Assembly (NCBI GenBank): GCA_028719205.1
Contig: JAQUKH010000035.1
Coordinates: forward strand, 1 to 25,973
Direction: 5' to 3'
Origin: a bacterium
GTDB taxonomy: Bacteria > JACRDZ01 > JAQUKH01
Length of the DNA stretch: 25,973 nt
Shown piece after piece: positions 6,727 through 14,306 of this stretch. Position 1 is the first letter of the stretch, and each line of letters starts with the position of its first letter. The translations under genes and the position numbers were made by a program. The notes beneath the pieces were generated by a model. It saw only the letters and a program-made list of their open reading frames with translations. It did not search any database and was not told the origin of the DNA.

Positions 6727-6732
6727 CTCCTT
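6727..6732 (-). promoter_or_regulatory. Shine-Dalgarno deciding the ATT start
   Basis: AAGGAG on the minus strand with a 6-nt spacer (all A) to ATT at 6720-6718. Confidence 0.65.
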
Positions 6733-6759
6733 TTTATTATTTATTTATTTATTATCTTC

Positions 6760-6806
6760 GGCTAACAATTAATATACGAACTTCTTATTTACGACAAATT
6801 ATAAAA
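6760..6806 (-). other. attI: attI recombination site
   Basis: The array begins at GTTAGCC (6766-6760, minus strand), with the cut between 6766 and 6765. R'' of the first cassette (GGCTAAC, attC F) is its exact complement. The region between here and intI is the only place not explained by a cassette, as expected for attI. Outer limit is not defined by the sequence. Confidence 0.75.
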
Positions 6807-6835
6807 ATATTAGCCCTATATTTGGCAATAGTCAA
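6807..6835 (-). promoter_or_regulatory. Cassette promoter Pc
   Basis: Minus strand TTGACT (6835-6830), 17-nt spacer, TAATAT (6812-6807). It fires towards attI and the cassettes from between attI and intI, the usual Pc position. Expected transcription start is near 6800. Confidence 0.75.
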
Positions 6836-6854
6836 GAGGATTTTATAACTTGTC

Positions 6855-6883
6855 TTGATTTTATTTCGTAAAACTTATATAAT
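6855..6883 (+). promoter_or_regulatory. Integrase promoter Pint
   Basis: TTGATT (6855-6860), 17-nt spacer, TATAAT (6878-6883). The expected start of transcription is near 6890, 48 bases before the intI ATG. One arm of a 14-bp inverted repeat ends exactly at the -35 box, a plausible operator. No CTGT-N8-ACAG LexA box is present. Confidence 0.78.
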
Positions 6884-6937
6884 ACCCTGAAATACGAAGT
6901 TCGCTTTTTGGGGGAAATTTGTCATTTTGAGGATTTT

Positions 6938-8248
6938 ATGCTGGATAATATACTGCCTGAATACCAGAAATATTTAATTTTAAATAAGCTGGTTCCTGAA
7001 AAAAATATTCAGTTTTACGCCTTATGGGTGAGTAAATTTTTGTCATTTTCAAACAGGAATGATAATATTGTGTTTGAAAATAGAATGAATAAGTTTTTAG
7101 AGTTATTATCCGGCGATGAGGCAATAAAAGACTGGCAGATAGCGCAAGCAGAAACGGCTTTGAATTTATATGTTAATAATTTTCTTAAAGGCAACAAATC
7201 GTTAATCGATCCGGATTGTAACAGCAAAAACAGCCGATTAGACGGCTTTAATTCTATAATAAATAAATTACGCGAATTAATACGTTTAAAACATTATTCA
7301 TACAGCACGGAGCAGACTTATATTGAATGGGCAAAAAAATTTCATAAATATATTTTAGAGTCAAAAGAAAATAAATTTGAAATAGATAAATTATCTTCAA
7401 ATGATGTCCAGAATTATTTAAGCCATCTGGCATTGAAGCAAAGGGTGTCATCTTCAACACAGAACCAGGCGTTTAACGCCCTGGTTTTTTTATTTAAAAA
7501 TGTTTTGGGAATTGAACTTAACGGCCTTAATGATACAGTCAGGGCAAAACGGGGGCAAAAACTTCCTGTTGTACTGACGGTTGAAGAAGTACAGGAACTG
7601 TTTAAACATATAGAAGGCAAAAACCTTCTTATTATTCAATTATTATATGGTTCAGGTCTAAGACTTATGGAACTGGCACGATTAAGGGTAAAGGATATTG
7701 ATTTTAATTCTAATTTGTTATTTGTGCGAAGCGGCAAAGGAGATAAAGACAGGTCGACTATTCTTCCTGAATTTGTTAAAAAAGATTTAAAATTATATCT
7801 GGATAAAGTTAAAACGCTTCATGATAAAGATATTAAAGAGGGATATGGAGAAGTTTATCTCCCAAACGCGTTAGAGCGGAAATACCCAAATGCCTCAAAA
7901 GACTGGGGATGGCAGTGTGTTTTCCCGGCAGAAAGGCTTTCGGTTGATCCGCGAAGCGGCAAAATCAGAAGGCACCATATAAGCGATAAAACTATACAGA
8001 ATATTGTCAGGGAAGGCGTAAGAAAAGCGGGTATAATAAAAAGCGCGACTGTGCATACTCTGAGGCATAGTTTTGCGACGCATCTTCTGATGAACGGTGT
8101 TAATATAAGAGAAGTGCAGGACCTGCTGGGGCATAAGAAACTTGAAACAACGATGATTTATACTCATGTTATGCGGGACATGTCAAACGCGCCGAAGAGC
8201 CCGCTGGATATGTTGTATGGAAAAATGAATGAGGAAAATAAAATTTAA
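6938..8248 (+). CDS. intI: Integron integrase (tyrosine recombinase)
   Basis: A 436-aa site-specific recombinase that inserts and excises cassettes at attI and attC. From the ATG at 6938 (GAGG about 6 nt upstream; an upstream TTG at 6908 is less likely), the catalytic residues are R242, K267, H373-x2-R376, H399 and nucleophile Y408. The IntI-specific insertion that binds folded attC is present at 311-326 (ALERKYPNASKDWGWQ). A core-binding SAM-like domain lies at about 105-190. Residues 1-100 form an extra N-terminal helical region absent from classical 320-340-aa IntI proteins. The frame is intact, so the integron may be active. The stop overlaps the priA start (TAATG). Confidence 0.95.
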   Translation: MLDNILPEYQKYLILNKLVPEKNIQFYALWVSKFLSFSNRNDNIVFENRMNKFLELLSGDEAIKDWQIAQAETALNLYVNNFLKGNKSLIDPDCNSKNSRLDGFNSIINKLRELIRLKHYSYSTEQTYIEWAKKFHKYILESKENKFEIDKLSSNDVQNYLSHLALKQRVSSSTQNQAFNALVFLFKNVLGIELNGLNDTVRAKRGQKLPVVLTVEEVQELFKHIEGKNLLIIQLLYGSGLRLMELARLRVKDIDFNSNLLFVRSGKGDKDRSTILPEFVKKDLKLYLDKVKTLHDKDIKEGYGEVYLPNALERKYPNASKDWGWQCVFPAERLSVDPRSGKIRRHHISDKTIQNIVREGVRKAGIIKSATVHTLRHSFATHLLMNGVNIREVQDLLGHKKLETTMIYTHVMRDMSNAPKSPLDMLYGKMNEENKI

Positions 8249-10239
8249 TGAAATACGCTAAGATAGCCTTGTCCACCCCGATCAATAAACTTTTTACATA
8301 TCAGGTACCGGATGATTTCCAGGAAAAAATAGCGGTCGGCCAGAGGGTTTTGGTTCCGTTTGGAAAGAAGAAATTAACAGGTTATGTTATTGAGCTGGCT
8401 GGCGAGACCGACGTTCCCAAATTGAAGGAAATTGAAAAAATAATTGATGAACAACCGGTTATTATTCCTTCGATATTAAAATTATCAAAGTGGATGTCGG
8501 AATATTATCTTTGCCCGTTGGGAGAGGTTCTGGCGTCCGCGTATCCGTCCGCGTTGAAAAAACCAAAAAGAAAGCAAAATTCATTACCAAAAAAATCTGA
8601 CAAGCAAGGCGGTTTTGTGCTGACAGAGGAACAAAGTAATGCGCTTGATTCGATCAAAAAAGACATAGACGCGGAAAAAGCAGGCATATTCCTTTTGTTC
8701 GGAGTTACCGGGAGCGGAAAGACCGAGGTTTATGTCCGGGCGGTACAGCATGTCCTCGAAAAAAATAAACAAGCGGTCATTCTTGTGCCGGAGATCGGTA
8801 TTACCCCGCAGATCGTGGAGCGTTTCAAAAGCCGTTTTAACAATGAGGTCGCGGTCCTTCACAGCCGCCTGAAACCGAATGAACGGTATCTTGAATTTGA
8901 GCGGATCCTAAAGGGAGAGGTCAATATTGTGATCGGTGTCCGTTCAGCGGTATTCGCGCCACTTAAAAATCTGGGATTGATCATTGTCGATGAGGAACAT
9001 GACTCATCTTACAAACAAACAGAAACTCCGAAATACAACGCCCGCGATGTGGCGATCATGCGGGCGAAACTTGAAAACGCGGTTTGTCTTTTGGGGTCGG
9101 CAACACCGTCTTTGGAATCATATCATAAAGCGCAAAAGGGCGATTATAAGATCTTATCCCTTACTGAAAGAATAGAAAAGAGGGCGCTTCCAAAAGTGGA
9201 GATCATCGATTTACGGGAAGAATTTGTTAAAAAAGGAAGACCGGAGATCTTTTCGGATGTTCTGAAAGAAGCGATTGCCACCCGTTTAGAGAAAAAAGAA
9301 CAGGTGATATTATTTATAAACCGCAGGGGTTTTTCGAATTTTGTGCTTTGCCGTGAATGCGGCGAAGTGCTTACCTGCCGCAATTGCGATGTATCCCTTA
9401 CTTTTTATAAGAATAAAAATGTCGGCAAGTGCCATTATTGCGGTGATCAAAAAAAGATACCTGAACTTTGTCCGAAATGCGGAGGAGGCAGCCTTCAAAA
9501 TTTTGGTTTTGGAACAGAGCAGGTGGAAACGGAATTAAAAAACTATTTTCCAGATGCTAAAATCAAACGGATGGATCTTGAATCCACCCGCGGCAGGGAA
9601 TCCTTTGAAGATATTTACAAGGCGTTCCTTAATCAGGAAATCGATATCCTTGTCGGCACGCAAATGGTGACAAAAGGTTTTGATTTTGAAAATGTCACGC
9701 TGGTTGGAGTTATCTCCGCCGACACAAATTTAAATCTTCCGGATTTCCGGGCAAGCGAACGGACTTTCCAGCTTCTGACGCAGGTAGCGGGCAGGGCGGG
9801 CCGCGGTGAAATTCCGGGAGAGGTGATCATCCAGACCTATCTTCCTGAACACTACGCGATCCAGGCAAGCAGGGAACACGACTATAAAAATTTTTATGCC
9901 GAGGAACTTTCTTTCCGCGAAGGCCTGAATTATCCGCCGTTTTCTTTTCTTACTAATATTTTTATAAAAGGCCCTAACGAGGAGAGGGTTAAAGAGGCCT
10001 CGCAAAAGCTTGTTCTTTCGCTCTGCCGGGAGAAAAAGGACGCGAAAGCCCGGCTTGTGATTTTAGGCCCGGCAGAGGCGTCGATCTCAAAAATAAAAAG
10101 ACAGTACCGCTGGCAGATAATTTTAAAAACCAATGTCCGTTCGTTCGCGCGCAAGGCCCTGGTATCCGCGATCGAAAGAACGGAACTTCCAAAAGGCGTA
10201 ACGATCCATTTTGATATTGACCCGCAGGGGATAATGTGA
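8248..10239 (+). CDS. priA: Primosomal protein N' (replication restart helicase PriA)
   Basis: A 663-aa 3'-to-5' DNA helicase that reloads the replisome at stalled forks. The N-terminal 3' DNA-binding domain covers about 1-105 (LFTYQVP, GQRVLVPFGKK). Walker A is GVTGSGKT (152-159), the DExH box is DEEH (248-251), and eight cysteines for two zinc ions are at 368, 371, 377, 380, 395, 398, 408 and 411. Motif VI (AGRAGRGEIPGEV) follows. Length is slightly under the E. coli protein. The ATG overlaps the intI stop by one base, so priA is translated from the same message as intI or from a promoter inside it. GC content rises sharply at this gene. Confidence 0.97.
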   Translation: MKYAKIALSTPINKLFTYQVPDDFQEKIAVGQRVLVPFGKKKLTGYVIELAGETDVPKLKEIEKIIDEQPVIIPSILKLSKWMSEYYLCPLGEVLASAYPSALKKPKRKQNSLPKKSDKQGGFVLTEEQSNALDSIKKDIDAEKAGIFLLFGVTGSGKTEVYVRAVQHVLEKNKQAVILVPEIGITPQIVERFKSRFNNEVAVLHSRLKPNERYLEFERILKGEVNIVIGVRSAVFAPLKNLGLIIVDEEHDSSYKQTETPKYNARDVAIMRAKLENAVCLLGSATPSLESYHKAQKGDYKILSLTERIEKRALPKVEIIDLREEFVKKGRPEIFSDVLKEAIATRLEKKEQVILFINRRGFSNFVLCRECGEVLTCRNCDVSLTFYKNKNVGKCHYCGDQKKIPELCPKCGGGSLQNFGFGTEQVETELKNYFPDAKIKRMDLESTRGRESFEDIYKAFLNQEIDILVGTQMVTKGFDFENVTLVGVISADTNLNLPDFRASERTFQLLTQVAGRAGRGEIPGEVIIQTYLPEHYAIQASREHDYKNFYAEELSFREGLNYPPFSFLTNIFIKGPNEERVKEASQKLVLSLCREKKDAKARLVILGPAEASISKIKRQYRWQIILKTNVRSFARKALVSAIERTELPKGVTIHFDIDPQGIM

Positions 10240-10310
10240 AAATGATTACATCAATTGAATATTTAACTATAATAAGGTATACTATAACTAAAATAAGAAA
10301 ATACAATTAT

Positions 10311-10423
10311 GAACTCCTCCCAACCTCCTCTTTTCACGAAGTGATCGCTTTGCGAAAAAAAAGAGGAGGAGTAAGAGAGAATTATTTCCCCTCTTTTTTC
10401 AAAGAGGGGATTAAGGGGAGTTC
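10311..10423. repeat. Palindromic MITE-like repeat
   Basis: A 113-bp segment whose ends are imperfect inverted repeats (GAACTCCTCCCAACCTCCTC against GAACTCCCCTTAATCCCCTC on the other strand). Inside are two hairpins: CCTCCTCTTTT/AAAAGAGGAGG and CCCCTCTTT/AAAGAGGGG (10388-10396, 10401-10409). It lies between priA and the next gene and may also stop priA transcription. Probably a dispersed non-autonomous repeat; the window has one copy. Confidence 0.65.
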
Positions 10424-10445
10424 GGATTGGTAACAGGAGGAAAAA

Positions 10446-11168
10446 ATGAAAAAAGTTATATGCGCAGTTTCAATTTTATTAATGTCTAATAATATTTTAT
10501 TCGCAATAGAGCCTCAGCAGTTAACCAAGCCTGGGTGTATGACGGCCTCATGCAAAATGGAACCTCAGCAGTTTTCTGTGACAGGTTATGGGAAAGTGCT
10601 CTATACAGTTGACTTAGTCGATATCCGTTTCAGCGTTTCGGTACGGGATAGCGATGCTGAATCAAGCAAAAAAAAACATGATAAAATTATGGTCAAAGTG
10701 AATAAATACCTCAAGGAAAAGGAGTATCCTGATGGAATTCTTTCCCTTCAGGATTCTATCCTTCAGCGCCAAATCAGTTCAACCGGAAAACGTGATGATG
10801 ATTTCTATCTGGCGCGGTCGGAATACTTGATACGTACAGACCGTGTTCAGGACACGAACTCTTTGCAGATCGATCTTGTTGAGATCGGTGTTGATGAAAT
10901 TCAATCCGTTACGCTTTTGTCATCAAAACAGCGCCAGCTTGAGGATGAAGCCCGAAAACTCGCGATAAAAGACGCGCTTGAGAAAGCGGATCTTACGGCT
11001 AAAACGCTTGGTTTGAAACTTGGTAAACCGGTTAATATGCGCTATGAGATCCCTTCCGCGGTATCGGCTAATTTTGTTGAAGTTACGGTTAAAGTAACAT
11101 TCTCTTTTCAAGCGGAGACAAATACTCAGGAAACAGCTCCCGCGGACGCGGTTAAAACTCAGCAGTAG
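10446..11168 (+). CDS. Secreted SIMPL-domain (DUF541) protein
   Basis: A 240-aa protein with a signal peptide (about 1-20, MKKVICAVSILLMSNNILFA). A SIMPL domain follows, starting FSVTGYGKVLYTVDLVDIRFSV and ending VEVTVKVTFSF, with the usual long helical middle (LEDEARKLAIKDALEKADLTAKTLG). SIMPL proteins are periplasmic or outer-membrane associated and often linked to stress tolerance; no enzymatic role is known. AGGAGG lies 6 nt before the ATG. The tail is rich in T, Q and A. The 3' end overlaps the convergent gene by 17 bp, so the two may interfere or share a stop region. Confidence 0.88.
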   Translation: MKKVICAVSILLMSNNILFAIEPQQLTKPGCMTASCKMEPQQFSVTGYGKVLYTVDLVDIRFSVSVRDSDAESSKKKHDKIMVKVNKYLKEKEYPDGILSLQDSILQRQISSTGKRDDDFYLARSEYLIRTDRVQDTNSLQIDLVEIGVDEIQSVTLLSSKQRQLEDEARKLAIKDALEKADLTAKTLGLKLGKPVNMRYEIPSAVSANFVEVTVKVTFSFQAETNTQETAPADAVKTQQ

Positions 11169-12327
11169 AGGCGCGTTCATAGCAGGTTTGCCAGAGGTGC
11201 GGCCTGTGCGGAGAACGGTAATTTCCGTTCAGGTTTAGATCAGGGTAATATTTCGGCCAGCGGTATATCTGGTTCCTTCCCAGTTTGATAACTTCTTTAT
11301 AATAAAATCCGGCCTGTTTGTTATTTTTTCGATAAGAATAATATTCAGCAAGAAGAAGATCAATGTGCGGAAGGTTTGATCCTTTTAGTTTTTCTTTTAT
11401 TGCTTTTTCAAAAACAACGCAAAAATCTTCATTTTTAAAAAGTTCGAGAAGTTTACCCAGAACATAAACAGTGCTTCTCGCGTTATAGGTTATCCTTTTG
11501 TAGGTAAGCTGGTCGCAGGGCGGATTTATGATCAGGGTGTTAAGGTAAATATTCGCGAGAAGCCCATAATCTTTCTCTTGGAGGCATAATTCTTCTTCCG
11601 CCGTGCGCATTGTTTCCGGCTCGATGGTCAGATAAGGTTTTCCCTCATTGATCAATTTTAATTTTTTTAACGCGTCTTTTGATTTTTTCTGCATCAACGC
11701 CATTATCTGGATCTTTATTCTTTCATATTTGATGTCCGTACTCCCTGATGTTATTCTTCCATCAGAGGTTATTGACTTTGTGAAGCTGAGGATCGCGTAA
11801 GCATCATCGAATTTGCCCGCGCGGGCGTAATTGAGGCTCGCGCTGACGGCAGTTTCATCCCATAGGGATATGCCATTCATGCCGTTTTTTATAAAATCTT
11901 CACGGGAGAGGAATTTTGGATCTTTGCCCGATAATACGCATCCTGACGCGAACGCCTTGTCATAATAAATAACAGCTTCCTTAAAATCTTTTTGTTTCGC
12001 GAGCGTTTCCGCGACCGGGATAATGATCCAGATCCTGCTTTTTTCTGACGGGATATTTTTTTTAAGAAGCCATTTGCCTTGCTTAAGTAAAAGTTTATCC
12101 AGAGAATGTTTTTGATAATAATGATTGAGGTCCAGAAAGATCCGGATCCTGTCATTTATACCGGGGAAATCATCCCATAAATTTTCGATTTTTTTTGCCC
12201 CGTCATAAGGGGAATGACGGTAATCATCGCGGATCTCACGAAGCCTGAGTTCCAGCGGAGTTATCGCTACCGGGGGAACGGCCAGAACCTGTAAAAATAA
12301 GACAAATAAAATAAAAATTTTTTTCAT
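11152..12327 (-). CDS. Secreted helical-repeat (TPR-like) protein, unknown function
   Basis: A 391-aa protein with an N-terminal signal peptide (MKKIFILFVLFLQVLAVPP). The rest is helical with TPR-like units, for example IPVAETLAKQKDFKEAVIYYDKAF (about 105-128), VSASLNYARAGKFDDAYAIL (about 160-180) and LLAEYYSYRKNNKQAGFYYKEV (about 325-347). No family recognised. It is the last gene of the rlmN-PBP run, 41 bp after the previous gene, and may act with it in the envelope. The 3' end overlaps the convergent SIMPL gene. Confidence 0.78.
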   Translation of the reverse strand: MKKIFILFVLFLQVLAVPPVAITPLELRLREIRDDYRHSPYDGAKKIENLWDDFPGINDRIRIFLDLNHYYQKHSLDKLLLKQGKWLLKKNIPSEKSRIWIIIPVAETLAKQKDFKEAVIYYDKAFASGCVLSGKDPKFLSREDFIKNGMNGISLWDETAVSASLNYARAGKFDDAYAILSFTKSITSDGRITSGSTDIKYERIKIQIMALMQKKSKDALKKLKLINEGKPYLTIEPETMRTAEEELCLQEKDYGLLANIYLNTLIINPPCDQLTYKRITYNARSTVYVLGKLLELFKNEDFCVVFEKAIKEKLKGSNLPHIDLLLAEYYSYRKNNKQAGFYYKEVIKLGRNQIYRWPKYYPDLNLNGNYRSPHRPHLWQTCYERASTAEF

Positions 12328-12368
12328 ATAATTTTTTTAACTTATCACTTGTGACTTACGGCTTATGA

Positions 12369-14306
12369 CTATTTTGTTTTAAACCATTGTATCCGGCTGA
12401 AAGGGCTCCAGAGCCCGTTCCGGCCTTTTCCTTTTACACGGAAAAAGTAGAGGCTGTTGTGATTTAGTTTTTCTTCCGGTTTTATTTTGTAGCCCGCCTC
12501 CCACAAAAGGTTAGTTTTATCTGATTTTATTATTGGCGTGGCAAATGTTTTATCCATGATTAATTTATGGGACGTGTTAAATATCTGGACCTGCCATTGT
12601 TCAATGATCCGGTCATCTGTCCCATCGATATTAACACCGTAATTTTTCATATTTTCATTTTCAAAAGTGACAATTCCGGGATTGATCTCGTTAAGGGTTT
12701 CATCTTCTTTGTCAAAAGCGGCTTTATATTCAGGGGAAAAATAACCCCAGCTTAAAACAGGAGTAAGATTTTTTGTTTCAAATCTTTTATCTGAAATGTT
12801 TTCGCGTTCGGGGAAATATGCCGGATAATAATTAAAAATTAATTTTTTAGGATCATTTGGATTTGGAATAAGATTAGGTATATTTTCAACCATAAGGCAG
12901 TCAGGAGCGCGGGGCGCGTTAATATCCAGATCAACAGGTTTGCTTACAGTAACCCGTTTTTTTTGAGGGAAAGAATAAGTGGCCGGCTGATAGGAATACC
13001 AGTAAATTAATTTATTATTATCAGGATTAGAATCTCCAAGATCAGCAAATGTATCCTTTTCATATTCAGGATGGTACAATATTGAAGGCGCCAAAAACAT
13101 ATGGAATATCTCTTCATTTTTTTTCCATCCTTCCACGATAGAATCATTATGGTTTAAACATTCATCTATCAGGGCATGGTCGGATTTTCCGGTCGCGGCA
13201 AAACCGATAATTCCATGAAGGCCGGAACTTTTATTAAGGAGATTTTTCGCGAAAAAAAGACCCGGGCGGGTGTCATACCAGGAGTTATATTTAGCGTCAT
13301 GGAAATTAGCCCATTCAGAGGTAATTTCTCCGTCATAATCAAGCACTGAACAGCCCGCGAGATAAACCCATTCAAGGTCCAGGTTCCAGTTATCGCCGAT
13401 CTCATCATTCAGAGTATGATAATAATAATCATCAAGCATATAGCGTGTTTTTTTAGGAACGATCTGTGCCGGCCAGCGTTTTGATAATTTCCAGTCATCA
13501 CGCAATACCTTGGAGATCAAAGCCCCGTTTGATTCATGTTCGCCATGAAATGAATAGTAAAAGATGTCAGCCTGATTTCTTACAAGCAGCCAGTCTTTAG
13601 CCGGATTGAAACCGGGGGAGTCCCATTCGGAGGATGTAATAAAATAAGGGCGTTCACTGCTATTATCAAAATTCGCGTCAATGATAATTTTTTCCACACC
13701 CGCGGATTGAAGATATTCGTTATTTAAGACAGGCACACCTTCATTTTCATGTTCTTCAACCGTTCCTTCGTCCGTGAATGAAAAAAATGTCGCGTTGCCG
13801 CGGTTTTTATATCCTTTTTTAACAAGTTTTTCCAGGAAATATTCCGCTTCCCATCCGCCGTCAGGAGCGCCTTCGGCACTGCACACTTCGAGGACCCCGT
13901 CATCCCCCTGCGGGATCGCGACAGTGTTTTCAGATCTGTTATCCGCTTTATCATCGATAAAAATAACCTCTCCCAGAAATTCATTGATATTTTTTGTCTG
14001 GTTAAGTTCAATGGTTTTAAATTTTCCGTTGGGGTAATCATCCTGCCTGAAAATCTTAATTTTGTATGAAAGGCCGGCAAATTCTTTCAGGCCTTTTGTT
14101 TTTAAAAGGATCTTTATTTTCCTGCCTTCTTTAGCCGGGACAACGATCTCATCCCATGGAAGTTTTTCTAAAACAGGTTTTTTAGTTTCGACTGATATGG
14201 TTTCTTTATAAAAATCTAAATTTGCCGGTTCTATTTTGGGATTAGCGGAGTATGAATTTATATTTGATATAAAAAAAATAATGAAAATTAAATAATAATA
14301 TTTCAT
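12369..14306 (-). CDS. Secreted protein with possible caspase/gingipain-like fold
   Basis: A 645-aa protein with a signal peptide (about 1-20). Residues 240-330 carry two motifs spaced as in clan CD cysteine peptidases: strand then His (ADIFYYSFHGEH, H254/H257) and strand then Cys (LEWVYLAGCSVLD, C319), with a later GLHGIIGFAATGKSD segment as in C25-like families. Whether it cleaves protein is unknown. The N-terminal 30-130 and C-terminal 480-645 parts look beta-rich; the end (SLYFFRVKGKGRNGLWSPFS) resembles a fibronectin-type ligand domain. The ATG overlaps the PBP stop by 4 nt (ATGA), so it is coupled to peptidoglycan synthesis genes. Confidence 0.65.
   Translation of the reverse strand: MKYYYLIFIIFFISNINSYSANPKIEPANLDFYKETISVETKKPVLEKLPWDEIVVPAKEGRKIKILLKTKGLKEFAGLSYKIKIFRQDDYPNGKFKTIELNQTKNINEFLGEVIFIDDKADNRSENTVAIPQGDDGVLEVCSAEGAPDGGWEAEYFLEKLVKKGYKNRGNATFFSFTDEGTVEEHENEGVPVLNNEYLQSAGVEKIIIDANFDNSSERPYFITSSEWDSPGFNPAKDWLLVRNQADIFYYSFHGEHESNGALISKVLRDDWKLSKRWPAQIVPKKTRYMLDDYYYHTLNDEIGDNWNLDLEWVYLAGCSVLDYDGEITSEWANFHDAKYNSWYDTRPGLFFAKNLLNKSSGLHGIIGFAATGKSDHALIDECLNHNDSIVEGWKKNEEIFHMFLAPSILYHPEYEKDTFADLGDSNPDNNKLIYWYSYQPATYSFPQKKRVTVSKPVDLDINAPRAPDCLMVENIPNLIPNPNDPKKLIFNYYPAYFPERENISDKRFETKNLTPVLSWGYFSPEYKAAFDKEDETLNEINPGIVTFENENMKNYGVNIDGTDDRIIEQWQVQIFNTSHKLIMDKTFATPIIKSDKTNLLWEAGYKIKPEEKLNHNSLYFFRVKGKGRNGLWSPFSRIQWFKTK

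Larger units (their letters stand above)
6777..6903. repeat. Nested inverted repeats spanning attI and both promoters
   Basis: Three nested pairs in order: CGAACTTC (6777-6784) with GAAGTTCG (6896-6903); TTTACG (6788-6793) with CGTAAA (6867-6872); GACAAATTATAAAA (6793-6806) with TTTTATAACTTGTC (6841-6854), 13 of 14 matching. They enclose the cassette promoter and flank the intI promoter. Confidence 0.7.

Noticed and set aside
6777-6903. CGAAC/GTTCG halves as a Gram-positive-type LexA box
   Set aside because: The halves are about 110 bp apart, not separated by four bases.
8505-10154. Several long frames opposite priA
   Set aside because: Shadows of a GC-richer conserved gene with clear helicase motifs; no SDs and no recognisable products.
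10236-10433. 65-aa frame after priA
   Set aside because: It starts at a GTG inside the priA stop region, has no SD and is mostly translated palindromic repeat.
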